From Hallella multisaccharivorax DSM 17128 (GTDB lineage Bacteria > Bacteroidota > Bacteroidia > Bacteroidales > Bacteroidaceae), in NCBI RefSeq assembly GCF_000218235.1, contig NZ_GL945017.1:523297-587296 (forward strand): a stretch of DNA of 64,000 nt. The letters run 5' to 3'. The notes beneath the pieces were generated by a model. It had not been told where the DNA came from. It did not search any database and saw only the letters and a list, made by a program, of their open reading frames with translations. Shown here one piece after another: positions 26,815 through 39,020 of the stretch. How positions within the stretch are numbered: position 1 is the stretch's first letter; every line of letters starts with the position of its first letter. Both the position numbers and the translations under genes were made by a program.

Positions 26815-27027
26815 ACATTATTAGTTATATTATCTATTGAAATAGTAAAGCATGATTCTATTAATAGTACCTAATCAGCACTCTGAGAATCAGTCGAATC
26901 ATAATTTTAAAAGAACCTTACCCAGTTAAATACGTACGCATAGTTACCTAATTCTAAGAAAAAAGTTAATTTTCATGAGTATTGGATTATTTTCTGAAAA
27001 ATAGACTAGCTAAATTGTGATTTTTTA

Positions 27028-27035
27028 TAGTTTTG
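27028..27035 (+). promoter_or_regulatory. Bacteroidota -7 box (TAGTTTTG)
   Basis: TAGTTTTG lies 25 bp before the ATG of the frameshifted lipoprotein gene at 27061. Confidence 0.5.
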
Positions 27036-27060
27036 CAAAAAATAAATTAATAAAAAGCAA

Positions 27061-28035
27061 ATGAAATCTATTTATTTTCTTCTACTTCTTGTATCATTCT
27101 TCTTTGCTTCCTGCTCTGTAGAAGTTGAAACAGACTCAAATACTGAAAGGAAGACAACAGAAGTTTCAGAGGATTTTCTAACTACACAGCAAGTCCAATT
27201 TTTGAATTCTGTAAGTAGTATAAATCAAAAGTATGAGCAATGTACTAGAGGTGCGGGTGCCAAATTCGCTAGATGGGGCTTATTGGCGATAGATAGCAGA
27301 TGGTATCGGGGGTTGCTTAGGCCCTGGAGTAGCTAGCTGGATAACTAGTGCAGCCGCTTCTACAGCCTATGATGCCTATTTAAATCATTGTCAGAGAAAA
27401 ATGGCTAAATCACTTTCTTTTGGATCTGTTCAAGCAAGACGATGTGTCAGTACAGATGATTCTTTATATCAGTCTGTATTACAGTCTGTGACCTTTTCCT
27501 TTTGTGATTCTTTGCCTCAAAATGCGACGGACTCTATAGGGTTTGTTCACAATAAACTTATTGAGCAAACAGCATCTAATACTAATACTGAAAAATATTA
27601 TATAAATGATAGTATTGATTATGATAACATTATGTCTGTTTGTCAAATAGCGGCTTCTGATTTGTGTTATTTAAATACAGAAGTCTTGGAGATTAATAAA
27701 AGCGATTTTCCGAAGGTTTGTAATAATGTTATTAATATTTTTGAGAAATTACAGAATAATAAAATTACATCCGATTCTGCTTTTATGAATATAAAAGATT
27801 GTCTTGCTAATGTTAAAGAAATATCAAATGTGCACTATTTATTAGCTTATTAGCACGTTATATCTCTTCATGCTTCTCAGGTGAATTTCAATTGAACGAT
27901 GTTCAATCTTATGCGGACTCTTTGAATTTAGCATTGAAATCAGCAAATCTTTCTGAAAAAGATAATATATTGTGTAGAAAGATTCTTCAGACTGCTATTT
28001 GTAGTTTCTTGTATTGGAAATACTATCATGAATAA
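27061..28035 (+). pseudogene. AT-rich lipoprotein gene with two frameshifts
   Basis: The gene opens with a lipoprotein signal (MKSIYFLLLLVSFFFASCS) and reads to about 27290, where the frame is lost in GATAGATAGCAGATGG. The next frame continues with IADGIGGCLGPGVASWITS, then AAASTAYDAYLNHCQRKM and on to VHYLLAY at 27853. There a missing T in TTATTAG breaks it again; a third frame continues RYISSCFSGEFQLND to KYYHE, stop at 28035. Restored, it would encode about 325 residues with a glycine/alanine-rich hydrophobic segment near residue 85. The family is not recognised. Base composition is much more AT-rich than the neighbours, suggesting transfer. Confidence 0.65.
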
Positions 28036-28246
28036 AAAATTTATTATAGTCTCCCGTATTGTCTTATTTTTCATCGCAAGCTTTTCCTTGTTTCTTTTCT
28101 TAGATAAGTTCTTTAATATTTTTATTAATGCTAATTCTAAGAATGATGATTCAAGCTATGTTGATTCGCTTATCTTTGCTAGTGTTTGGAGTTTGATAGT
28201 GGGGTATGTTGAGATAAAAAAATACATGCGAAATAATTCTAAGTAA
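28028..28246 (+). CDS. Small two-helix membrane protein
   Basis: The 72-residue product has two hydrophobic segments (IVLFFIASFSLFLFLDKFF and SLIFASVWSLIVGYVEI) and a basic C terminus. Its ATG overlaps the stop of the frameshifted lipoprotein gene by 8 bp, so the two were translationally coupled. Size and position would fit an immunity or accessory protein to the upstream product, but nothing in the sequence proves it. The composition is AT-rich like its partner. Confidence 0.55.
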   Translation: MNKKFIIVSRIVLFFIASFSLFLFLDKFFNIFINANSKNDDSSYVDSLIFASVWSLIVGYVEIKKYMRNNSK

Positions 28247-28303
28247 ATATTTAATATCACTTAAAAGTTTTCCGGTTGGGAACAAGGTTTCATGAATTTA
28301 TCT

Positions 28304-28311
28304 TATCTTTG
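28304..28311 (+). promoter_or_regulatory. Bacteroidota -7 box (TATCTTTG)
   Basis: TATCTTTG lies 33 bp before the beta-galactosidase ATG, inside a short inverted repeat (CTTATCTTTGTAAGATAAAG). Confidence 0.6.
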
Positions 28312-28326
28312 TAAGATAAAGCATAA

Positions 28327-31617
<3,291 letters not shown>

Positions 31618-31639
31618 GACCATAACCCATTGATTCGTT

Positions 31640-31683
31640 TTTGCCCACGCACGTCAAGGGAACCTCCCACGTGTGTGGGCAAA
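31640..31683. terminator. Long hairpin between convergent genes
   Basis: TTTGCCCACGCACGT and ACGTGTGTGGGCAAA pair over 15 bp with one G-U, leaving a 14-nt loop. It lies 22 bp after the beta-galactosidase stop and before array C. With A/T-rich flanks it can terminate transcription from both sides. Confidence 0.75.
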
Positions 31684-31708
31684 TTCATTTATTGCGTAAA
31701 AAAGAAAC

Positions 31709-31796
31709 TCCGGCACGTGCCGGAGCATTGTCTGGCACGTGCCGGAGCATTGTTCGACACGTGCCGGAGAACCGTCCGGCACGTGCCGTAAATGAC
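31709..31796. repeat. 22-bp tandem array C (four units)
   Basis: Units start at 31709, 31731, 31753 and 31775. The core is CCGGCACGTGCCGGAGCATT, in which CCGGCACGTGCCGG is a perfect 14-bp palindrome. The last unit is diverged in its second half. The array ends 8 bp from the fructokinase stop. It is the same family as arrays A and E. Confidence 0.92.
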
Positions 31797-31804
31797 GAAA
31801 GCTG

Positions 31805-32677
31805 TTATTTTGTAAGCTCTGCGGGCAACTTTGGCATAGCACCCTTTTGCGTACAAACGAACGCACTGACTTTAACCGCGAGGGCATGCGCCTCCTCGAC
31901 GGACTTGCCGGAGAGGATGGCAGCGGTGAAGGAGCCCGTGAAGGAGTCGCCGGCGCCCACAGTGTCAGCCACCTCCACCTTAGGCGTAGGCTGGAAGCTC
32001 TTGAAGTCGTTGGGAGCAAAGACATAGCTGCCGTTGGTACCACACGTGAGCACCACCATCTTCAGATGGTAACGATGCATAATGATGCGGCATTTCTCTT
32101 CCATATCAAGCCCCGGATAGTCGAACATACGACCGACAATGACGAGCTCCTCATCGTTGATCTTCAGGATGTCACAATGGCGCAGACCATTCCGAATAGT
32201 CTCCTTGTCGTAGAAGTTACCACGAAGGTTGATGTCGAAGATCTTCAGACAGGCTTCCGGCGTGGCATCAAGAAAGCTCATGATGGTTTTCTTGGAATCC
32301 TCGCTGCGCTGCGCCAGTGAGCCGAAGCAAACGGCACAGGCGTCCTTTGCAGCATCTTCCATCTCAGGCGTGAAAGGAATATGATCCCAAGCCACATTGG
32401 GTGTGAAGGTGTAGGTAGGCACTCCCTCAGCGTCGAGCGACACGTTGACCGTTCCAGTAGGGTAGGGCACACGCGGAATGATGTACTTCAAACCATTCTC
32501 ATCGAATGTAGACAAGGCCTGGTCACCAAGCACATCGTTGCCCACAGCGCTCACGGCCATAGCGTCAAAACCAAACTGGCTGGCATGATAGGCAAAATTG
32601 GCTGGTGCGCCGCCAAGTTTTGCACCCAGGGGAAGTACGTCATAGAGCACTTCGCCCAATCCGATGATCTTTCTCAT
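31805..32677 (-). CDS. PfkB-family fructokinase
   Basis: The 290-residue kinase has the N-terminal sugar site GAKLGGAPANFAYHA and the C-terminal PfkB signature VADTVGAGDSFTGSF with the catalytic Asp in GAGD. Bacteroidota fructan loci encode exactly this type of kinase to phosphorylate fructose released by GH32 enzymes. It starts 19 bp after the sugar permease gene on the same strand, forming an uptake/activation pair. Fructose specificity is inferred from context. Confidence 0.9.
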   Translation of the reverse strand: MRKIIGLGEVLYDVLPLGAKLGGAPANFAYHASQFGFDAMAVSAVGNDVLGDQALSTFDENGLKYIIPRVPYPTGTVNVSLDAEGVPTYTFTPNVAWDHIPFTPEMEDAAKDACAVCFGSLAQRSEDSKKTIMSFLDATPEACLKIFDINLRGNFYDKETIRNGLRHCDILKINDEELVIVGRMFDYPGLDMEEKCRIIMHRYHLKMVVLTCGTNGSYVFAPNDFKSFQPTPKVEVADTVGAGDSFTGSFTAAILSGKSVEEAHALAVKVSAFVCTQKGAMPKLPAELTK

Positions 32678-32696
32678 AGTTGTATTATTTTGCTTT

Positions 32697-33896
32697 TTAG
32701 TATTTGATTTGCTTGATAAACGTGAGCAGATAGATCACACCCACAGCCATCACGACCACTGCTCCCACCTGTGAGTTCACGGCATCACTGGCAATACCCA
32801 TGATGAGCGGGAAGATCGTGCCGCCGAAAAGCCCCATGATCATCAGACCACTGATACCATTCTTCTTCTCAGGCATGTAGAGCAGGGCCTGAGAGAAACA
32901 CATGGAGAAGACGTTACTGTTGCCGTAGCCCACGAGAGCGATACCCGTATAGAGCCACCACTTCGACGTTTCAGTCGTGCTGTAAGCGCCCATTAACATA
33001 CAAGCCATGCTCAATGCCATCATCGTGACGGAGATGATGAAGAAAGTGCGCGTCTTCAATACGCGCAGGAAGAAACTGCCTGTCATGCAGCCGATGGTAC
33101 GGAAGATGAAGTAAAGGCTCGTGGCCCATGCCGCGTCGTTGAGAGCCATGCCCGCATATTGCTGCAACAGTTTAGGTGCCGTAGTGTTGGAACCCACGTC
33201 GATTCCCACGTGGCACATGATACCGAAGAAGCACAACAGCACGTAAGGATTGCCCAACAGCTTGAAGGTGTCAATATAGTCGCGCCCCACTGACTTCTGC
33301 TCCTCTACAGTCTCCATGTCGGTTTCTTTCTCCTGAATAGGCGTAGCTTGTAGCAGGAGTGACGCAAGGATGCCGATAACCATGTAGATGGGGAAGAGCA
33401 CACGCCAGCCAAGCCCTAAGCTGGGAATCGTAGCGGCAGCGCCCCACGACGCGATGATGGGAGCCATGAACGAGGCGATGGCCTTAATGAACTGACCAAA
33501 GGTCAGCGTAGAAGCCAAATGGCCCTTCACCAACGATGAAACAAGCGGATTGAGAGAGGTCTGCATGAGGGCATTGCCAATGCCCAAAAGAGAGAAGGAA
33601 ATAAGCATCACAGCAAAATCCTCAGAGAAGATGGGTAACAACAGCGAGATGACCGTGACAATCAATGAGAGCATCACCGTCTTCTTGCGCCCAATCTTAT
33701 TCATCAGCACACCTGTGGGAACCGAAAAGATAAGAAACCAGAAGAAGACAAGTGAGGGAAGGAAATTGGCGACCGTATCACTTAGGGCGAGATCTTGCTT
33801 CACATAGTTGGAGGCCGTGCCTACTAAATCGACAAAGCCCATGGCAAAAAAGCAGAACATCACAGGGATGAGTGCCAGACGATTGTTGTTACGCAT
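32697..33896 (-). CDS. FucP-like MFS sugar permease, probably for fructose
   Basis: The 399-residue protein has about 12 membrane helices. The start FFAMGFVDLVGTASNYVK and the loop VLMNKIGRKKTV are typical of the FucP/GluP branch of hexose:proton symporters. In characterised Bacteroides fructan loci the homologous permease moves monosaccharide fructose across the inner membrane. Cotranscription with a PfkB kinase agrees with this. A good -7 box lies 29 bp upstream of the start. Confidence 0.88.
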   Translation of the reverse strand: MRNNNRLALIPVMFCFFAMGFVDLVGTASNYVKQDLALSDTVANFLPSLVFFWFLIFSVPTGVLMNKIGRKKTVMLSLIVTVISLLLPIFSEDFAVMLISFSLLGIGNALMQTSLNPLVSSLVKGHLASTLTFGQFIKAIASFMAPIIASWGAAATIPSLGLGWRVLFPIYMVIGILASLLLQATPIQEKETDMETVEEQKSVGRDYIDTFKLLGNPYVLLCFFGIMCHVGIDVGSNTTAPKLLQQYAGMALNDAAWATSLYFIFRTIGCMTGSFFLRVLKTRTFFIISVTMMALSMACMLMGAYSTTETSKWWLYTGIALVGYGNSNVFSMCFSQALLYMPEKKNGISGLMIMGLFGGTIFPLIMGIASDAVNSQVGAVVVMAVGVIYLLTFIKQIKY

Positions 33897-33924
33897 AATG
33901 CTTCATTTTTAAGTTTTCCGACTG

Positions 33925-33932
33925 CAAAGTTA
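33925..33932 (-). promoter_or_regulatory. Bacteroidota -7 box (TAACTTTG)
   Basis: TAACTTTG on the minus strand, 28 bp before the permease ATG. Confidence 0.6.
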
Positions 33933-34038
33933 GGATGAAGAATGTTATTGTAATAGAAAAAAACGTTCTTATATCATCAATAATGTTTCCATGCAACAAA
34001 ATTGAAGGAATAAGAACGTATATTTCATTGTATATGAT

Positions 34039-36276
34039 TCATTTCCTTGCAGATGGTGTCACACCAAACTCGTCTTTATAACATTTGGTGAAATAACTTG
34101 GTGATGAGAAACCGGTGTCATAAGCCACTTCAGAGACCGACTTACCGGTTGTTTCAAGCATCTCTTTGGCTGTCTTCAGCCGTAAAGTTCTCAGAAGCTC
34201 TACGGGCGAATGCCCTGTCAGAGCTTTTGCCTTACGATACAGCTGCACACGGCTGAAGCCCACATCGGTTCCTATGTCTTCCACGCTGACACCGCTATCA
34301 GCCAAGCGACGTTGCATCGATGCCTGCAACTTCTCTAAGAATTCGCGGTCATGTTCAGACAGAACATTGTTTTTCACGCCTTTGATTCCTGTATCAGTCT
34401 TTTTGCCCGCTTGGTTTTCTTTTTCCATCTCAGAAAGGATGCGCTTCCGCATGCGCTCACGGCCTTTAAAGATATTACCAATACACGACAACAGCACCCT
34501 GCTGGAGAATGGCTTGGTGAGATAATCATCAGCGCCGCTCTCATAACCTTCCGCCTTCTGGTCCTCACGGCTCTTGGCAGTGAGCAGTACGACGGGTATA
34601 TGGCTTGTCGCAGCATTGTTCTTCACCTCCCTGCACATTGTCAGACCATCCATGACCGGCATCATGATATCAGAAATGATTAAGTCGGGAACTTCTTGAA
34701 GCGCCAGTTCAAGTCCCTGCTTGCCGTCAGCAGCCATGATAACACGATAGTGGTCTTTTAGGATTACGTATTCATAGCCACGGATGTCTGCATTATCCTC
34801 TACGATAAGAATGAGAGGAGAAGAGACGTCTCCAGAAGTATCTCCACGCCTCTCCACAATAGGGGAGGGGGAAATGCTTCCAAAGCTACAGTCAATACTA
34901 TCAGAGGTATTGCTTCCTTCTTCCTCATTGGGGAGGGTTGAGAAGGGATTATTAAGGAGCGTTGGACTTAATATTTTCCCCATCAATCTCATGAGCTGCG
35001 TGGCATTCCGGTCTACAGCCTTCAGCGTGCAGAGATCATCGTCGGAGAGATTATTGCCGTTATTCAAGCCCTCAACGATGCGGTGTATGGGATCAGCAAT
35101 AAGGGTCAGGGGCGTGCGTATCTGATGACTGACATTGGTGAAGAAGTCAAGCTGTTGCTGTTGCAGTTTAGCTCGCTCGTCATTCATGCGGATATGGTTG
35201 ATCAACATCCGCCAACCACCAACGATGACAATCATAAGCAGGACTATGACACCAATGCTCAGATACGACACTAACCGTTGTGTTGAGAGCCGTGCCAGTC
35301 CCTGGTCCACCTGATCGTGCAGCTTACTCAAATAGGTTGCCTGTAGCTCCATATCGTGTGCCTGATTGTAGATAATCTCCGAGTTGGTCTTTGTCACGAC
35401 GGCTGACTTGAACAATGTTTTCTTCTTGTATGGCTGATGGCGTAGGATAGCCAATGCCTGTTGCAACACCTTGTCACCATTAGTCGGATAAAGACACGAC
35501 GCATCAATTACTCCCTGCTGGATCAGCGCTATGCCACCACCTTTAACGGCAAGCGCATCCACTCCAGTGAATTTGATTCTACCCGCCAGTCCTGCCTCCT
35601 TGGTAGCCTGATAAGCGCCCATGGCCATGCGGTCATTCTGACAGAATACATAGTCGATGTCACGGTGCGTCTTCAAGATTTCTTTCATCTGAGCATGACC
35701 ACTCTTTTCCGTCCAGTCGCCCCAACGGCGGTCAACGAACGTTATTCCAGGAGCTGCCGCCAATGTCTTGACAAATCCATCATGGCGTTCTATGGCAGGA
35801 GTAGAGCCTTTCAAGCCACTGATTTCCGCAACGACACCATGATCTTGCAGTTTGCTGATGACATACTGTGCCATAGAGCTCCCTATGGCTTCATTGTCGC
35901 CACCCATGTAGGAAGTATATTTCCTGGTTTTAGCATTACGATCAAAGAGAATGACAGGGATACCCTTATCGTAAGCTCGCTCAATGGCGGCGGTAATAGT
36001 ACCCTGTTGATTAGGTGAGACGATGAGTAGGTCAATACCGGAAGCTACAAGACTGTCTATCTGCCGGTTCTGTTGCGCATCGTTGTCGTTGGCTGCAGCA
36101 AAGCGAAGCTCCACACCAGGATTAAGATAAGCCTCCGTCTTCATCTCACGGTTGAGCTTCTCGCGCCAAATATCCTGGCTGCAAGATGACACGCCAATGA
36201 CATATCTCTCTTTCTGCCTCGACGTACAAGAGACGAGCAGCAGAAGAAGCAGAAGCAAATGGCTGATCTTTGACAT
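34039..36276 (-). CDS. Hybrid sensor regulator lacking the kinase ATPase domain
   Basis: The 745-residue protein has a lipoprotein-like signal (LLLLVSCTS), a periplasmic sugar-binding domain of the LacI/ribose-binding type (about 25-300, VIGVSSCSQDIW, IDLLIVSPNQQG), a membrane helix (336-353), a phospho-acceptor helix with H384 (NVSHQIRTPLTL), a receiver domain (about 487-605, D536, K588) and an AraC HTH (about 640-745). The HATPase_c domain that should occupy about 200 residues between the last two is absent: residues 437-486 are only a low-complexity linker (LPNEEEGSNTSDSI). The frame is intact. Typical fructan-sensing hybrid systems have about 900 residues or more. It cannot phosphorylate itself as sequenced. 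Confidence 0.88.
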   Translation of the reverse strand: MSKISHLLLLLLLLVSCTSRQKERYVIGVSSCSQDIWREKLNREMKTEAYLNPGVELRFAAANDNDAQQNRQIDSLVASGIDLLIVSPNQQGTITAAIERAYDKGIPVILFDRNAKTRKYTSYMGGDNEAIGSSMAQYVISKLQDHGVVAEISGLKGSTPAIERHDGFVKTLAAAPGITFVDRRWGDWTEKSGHAQMKEILKTHRDIDYVFCQNDRMAMGAYQATKEAGLAGRIKFTGVDALAVKGGGIALIQQGVIDASCLYPTNGDKVLQQALAILRHQPYKKKTLFKSAVVTKTNSEIIYNQAHDMELQATYLSKLHDQVDQGLARLSTQRLVSYLSIGVIVLLMIVIVGGWRMLINHIRMNDERAKLQQQQLDFFTNVSHQIRTPLTLIADPIHRIVEGLNNGNNLSDDDLCTLKAVDRNATQLMRLMGKILSPTLLNNPFSTLPNEEEGSNTSDSIDCSFGSISPSPIVERRGDTSGDVSSPLILIVEDNADIRGYEYVILKDHYRVIMAADGKQGLELALQEVPDLIISDIMMPVMDGLTMCREVKNNAATSHIPVVLLTAKSREDQKAEGYESGADDYLTKPFSSRVLLSCIGNIFKGRERMRKRILSEMEKENQAGKKTDTGIKGVKNNVLSEHDREFLEKLQASMQRRLADSGVSVEDIGTDVGFSRVQLYRKAKALTGHSPVELLRTLRLKTAKEMLETTGKSVSEVAYDTGFSSPSYFTKCYKDEFGVTPSARK

Positions 36277-36566
36277 AAGCAGAATCTAATGCTCCATTAG
36301 CCATAACGAGAAGAGGCAATCATAGACGATATAGCCTTGGACGGTTTTGTATAGATGTTTCTTATCAATGGGAAATGGCCGGCGTGCAACGCGACCTCTG
36401 ATTGCCGATTGCTTTCAAATGGCCACACTATACCCCGGACTTACACAGCCCTGAGCCAGGAATGGAATATTCTGTTCCTATTCACTCCTATTCTATACAA
36501 AGTTCGTAATAATTCTTGTAATGTGCAAATAAGAAGGGATTTATTTTCGTATATTCCAAATACTCT
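36277..36566. other. Regulator upstream region and deletion junction
   Basis: This 290-bp stretch contains no gene. It should hold the promoter of the sensor-regulator, read leftward, but I see no clean TAnnTTTG box. At about 36568 the IS256 transposase reading ends abruptly, so a deletion junction lies there. Confidence 0.4.
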
Positions 36567-37716
36567 TTAGTTTGCAAGTGGCATAGTCCACTTCCGGCTG
36601 ATGTTCCGGTAAGCCAGATAGACGAGTTTCTCCAGGGCTGTATCACAGGGGAATACTCCCTTGTTCTTGGTAACCTTTCGTATCTGGCGGTGATATCCTT
36701 CAACGGTGTTCGTGGTATAGATGAGCCGGCGGATTTCCTTGGTGTATTGGAAGAACTCCGTCAGTCGCTCCCAGTTGTCACGCCACGATTTAATGACGAT
36801 GGGATACTGTCCGCCCCATTTGGCATCAAGCTTGTCGAGCTCGGTCTCGGCTGCCTCCTTGCTGACAGCGCCATAGACCAGCTTCAGGTCCCTCAGAAAC
36901 TCCTTCTGATGCCTGCTGCCCACATATTTGATGGAGTTGCGTATCTGATGGACGATGCAGAGCTGCACGGCCGTGTTGGGAAAGACGCTCCGGATAGCAT
37001 CCGGGAAGCCTTTCAGGCCATCCACGCAGCATATCATAATGTCTTCCACACCGCGGTTCTGCAAGTCCGTAAGCACCTCCAGCCAGAAGTTTGCCCCCTC
37101 GCTCTTGGCTACGTACATACCGAGCAGTTCCTTATGACCGTCCTTGTTGATACCCCAGTACATTGTAGATGGCACGGGTAACGGCACGCCCACTGTCGTC
37201 TTTCACCTTGTAGTGGATGGCATCAAGCCAGCAAATAGCATAGACCGACTCCAATGAGCGCGACTTCCACTCCTTAATCTCAGGAAGGACACGGTCAGTT
37301 ATCGCGCTGATGGTCTCGGCCGACAGCCTGGTATTGAACTCCCGCTCAAAGTAACGGCTGATTTCCCGTGTACTCGTGCCAAAGGCATACATGCCGATAA
37401 TCTGGTCTGCCATGCCCTCGGCAAGTATCGTCTCACGCTTACGCACGGTCTGAGGATCAAAGCTGCCGTTACGGTCACGGGGAGTTTCAACGGTCACCTC
37501 GCCATACTGAGTCTGAACGGTCTTGGGCATCTTACCGTTGCGGCGGTTGCCGCTCTCACGGGATTCTTCACGCAGGTGAGCGTCCATCTCACCCTCAAGA
37601 GCGGCATTCAATATGCGCTCCAACATTGGTGCCAAAGCACCATCCTTAACAAATAATGGTTCTCCCTTACGAAGCTGTGCCGCAGCTCTCTTGTAATCAA
37701 TTTCGTTGTTGTCCAT
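36567..37716 (-). pseudogene. IS256-family transposase, frameshifted and 3'-truncated
   Basis: The first part (37716 to about 37160) reads MDNNEIDYKRAAAQLRKGE and carries the first catalytic Asp in CWLDAIHYKV. An extra G in the GGGG run at 37153-37156 shifts the frame: VLGYQQGRS and stop instead of VLGINKDGHKELLGMY. The second part holds the second Asp (CCVDGLKGFPDAI) and the Glu in YTTNTVEGYHRQIRK. The protein then ends KWTMPLAN, about 20 residues earlier than normal IS256 transposases, which run on through a QLxIxFxDR-like tail. The element is therefore dead and lacks its 3' inverted repeat. Confidence 0.9.
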
Positions 37717-37768
37717 AAAAAATAAACTGTATAAAACTATTTCTTATTGTAGCTTGACACAGTTTACT
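37717..37768. mobile_element. 5' end of the IS256 remnant inside istA
   Basis: This short AT-rich stretch contains the IS256 leader. The IS21 reading frame runs up to GTAAACTGTGTCAAGC near 37750-37766, so the inverted repeat and insertion point lie about there. I cannot fix the exact boundary without the other repeat. Confidence 0.5.
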
Positions 37769-38155
37769 TTACACTCTCGTTTGAGATGGAAGAAGAACTG
37801 CGATTTGCCATAACCATTTAGATTGTCTCTGCTTGTATTCCTCCCAAAGAAGAAGCCTTGTAACATGCTTGTCCTTCAGCTGCTCCTTATAAAATGGGAG
37901 CTCTTTGATAAAGACATCCATACGCTCGTCCGTATACGCAGGATTGCCCTGAAGGAACATACGTTCCAACTCTGGATCTTCCATACGAAGAAGCGTGGGT
38001 ATGTCGAGCTTTAGCTCACTTACTGTCTTCATGTAATTGTTCACTGTCTCCTTATTAATAGGAGTCTCCCGTGCTATCTTTCGGTTCGAGTAACCGGCCT
38101 GGTGTAGCATGAGAACTTGTCTTATATCACCCATGTCTTTGGTTTTACCAGCCAT
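37769..38155 (-). pseudogene. IS21 IstA N-terminal fragment
   Basis: From 38155 the frame reads MAGKTKDMGDIRQVLMLHQA followed by the HTH GYSNRKIARETPINKETVNNY and a helical region to WEEYKQ, a typical start of the IS21 transposase IstA. A frameshift near 37820 then diverts it; in the other frame the expected continuation NLNGYGKSQFFFHLKRE is still readable, up to the IS256 insertion. The catalytic core and the istB helper gene are missing. The element is a dead remnant cut by IS256. Confidence 0.85.
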
Positions 38156-38209
38156 ATTTCCTTTGCTTATTGGTTTAAGCCTGCAAAGGTATCTCAAAGG
38201 AGACAAAAA

Positions 38210-38518
38210 GTGAACGGATATGCTCCGGAAAAAAGGCGATAGCAATGAATAACGTTTCCCGAGTGAACAGATATGCTCCGGAAAAAAGGCACTGGCGCTG
38301 ATGCCCGTAAAAAGTGAACGGGTATGCTCCGGAATCGGGGTCACCTTACGGCCCTGGTGAACGGGCTTGCCCGGAATAAAGTCAAAACACGCTTAAATTT
38401 GCTCATCTCTGTCAACTTTTGAGAGGAAAATCAGCAAACGGAGCACCGAAAACGAGCGAATGTTTAGGTTTTTTTACCCTCTACATTCCGCTACAAAGTG
38501 AACGGACATCGTCCGGAA
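38210..38518. mobile_element. IS21 left end with multiple terminal repeats
   Basis: Five copies of a 20-21-bp motif, GTGAACGGATATGCTCCGGA and variants, lie at 38210-38230, 38263-38283, 38314-38334, 38357-38376 and 38498-38518, directly upstream of istA. IS21 elements carry several such transposase-binding repeats at their ends. The motif has an imperfect palindromic half (TCCGGA). The outer boundary is probably just beyond 38518, where composition drops sharply to AT-rich. Confidence 0.75.
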
Positions 38519-38596
38519 TACGTAACGGATGCCTTTGATATAGTTAAAAAATATCGAACGATTGTATGATTTATATTTTAGAATATATAAAAAATA

Positions 38597-39016
38597 TCAT
38601 TTTGAGTGGATATTTTCGACAATATATTCAAGTAGTGATTTTTTAATGATAATATATCCTTTGTCATACTTTAGTTTCCGCAAAGTATTTCTAGAATATA
38701 TGTCTATAATGTAAACCCTTTCTTTATCCATTTTACATTTAAGCACATCACCAACGATAGATTCATCTTCTGTCTCAAAATTAATTTTTATTTTTGTTTT
38801 ATGTTTTTGAGCAGTGTATATTACATTGTAATTTGAGATTTCTTGGATCCTCAACTCCATTTGTGAGATAGACGGTTGCTCTACTTGTATGCAATTACAT
38901 AGGATACAAATTTTAAATTCAACACTGTAACAGAATAATAGAACTGCAACAAACAAAACAACAACGAATAGTTGTGTTAATATTGTATATCTTGGATTAC
39001 GAAATAGGAGGCTCAT
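38597..39016 (-). CDS. Small membrane-anchored protein, minimal HlyD-like
   Basis: The 139-residue product has one N-terminal membrane helix (LTQLFVVVLFVAVLLFCYS) and a short beta-rich periplasmic part ending GYIIIKKSLLEYIVENIHSK. In type I export loci the membrane-fusion protein starts with the same topology and ends with a similar IxxKSLxxxI helix, but is about three times longer with a coiled-coil hairpin; that hairpin is absent here. It follows the peptidase-ABC exporter by 4 bp (an alternative ATG at 39028 overlaps it by 8 bp). I infer a reduced adaptor; an immunity protein is the alternative. Confidence 0.55.
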   Translation of the reverse strand: MSLLFRNPRYTILTQLFVVVLFVAVLLFCYSVEFKICILCNCIQVEQPSISQMELRIQEISNYNVIYTAQKHKTKIKINFETEDESIVGDVLKCKMDKERVYIIDIYSRNTLRKLKYDKGYIIIKKSLLEYIVENIHSK

Positions 39017-39020
39017 AAAT

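Noticed and set aside
34039..36276. Missing ATPase domain explained by a frameshift
   Set aside because: The frame is continuous, and the other two frames across 34840-34980 show no N-box or G-box of a kinase.
36400..36566. 3' inverted repeat of IS256
   Set aside because: No sequence complementary to the 5' end (around GTAAACTGTGTCAAGC) is present; the transposase end is missing too, so the element is truncated.
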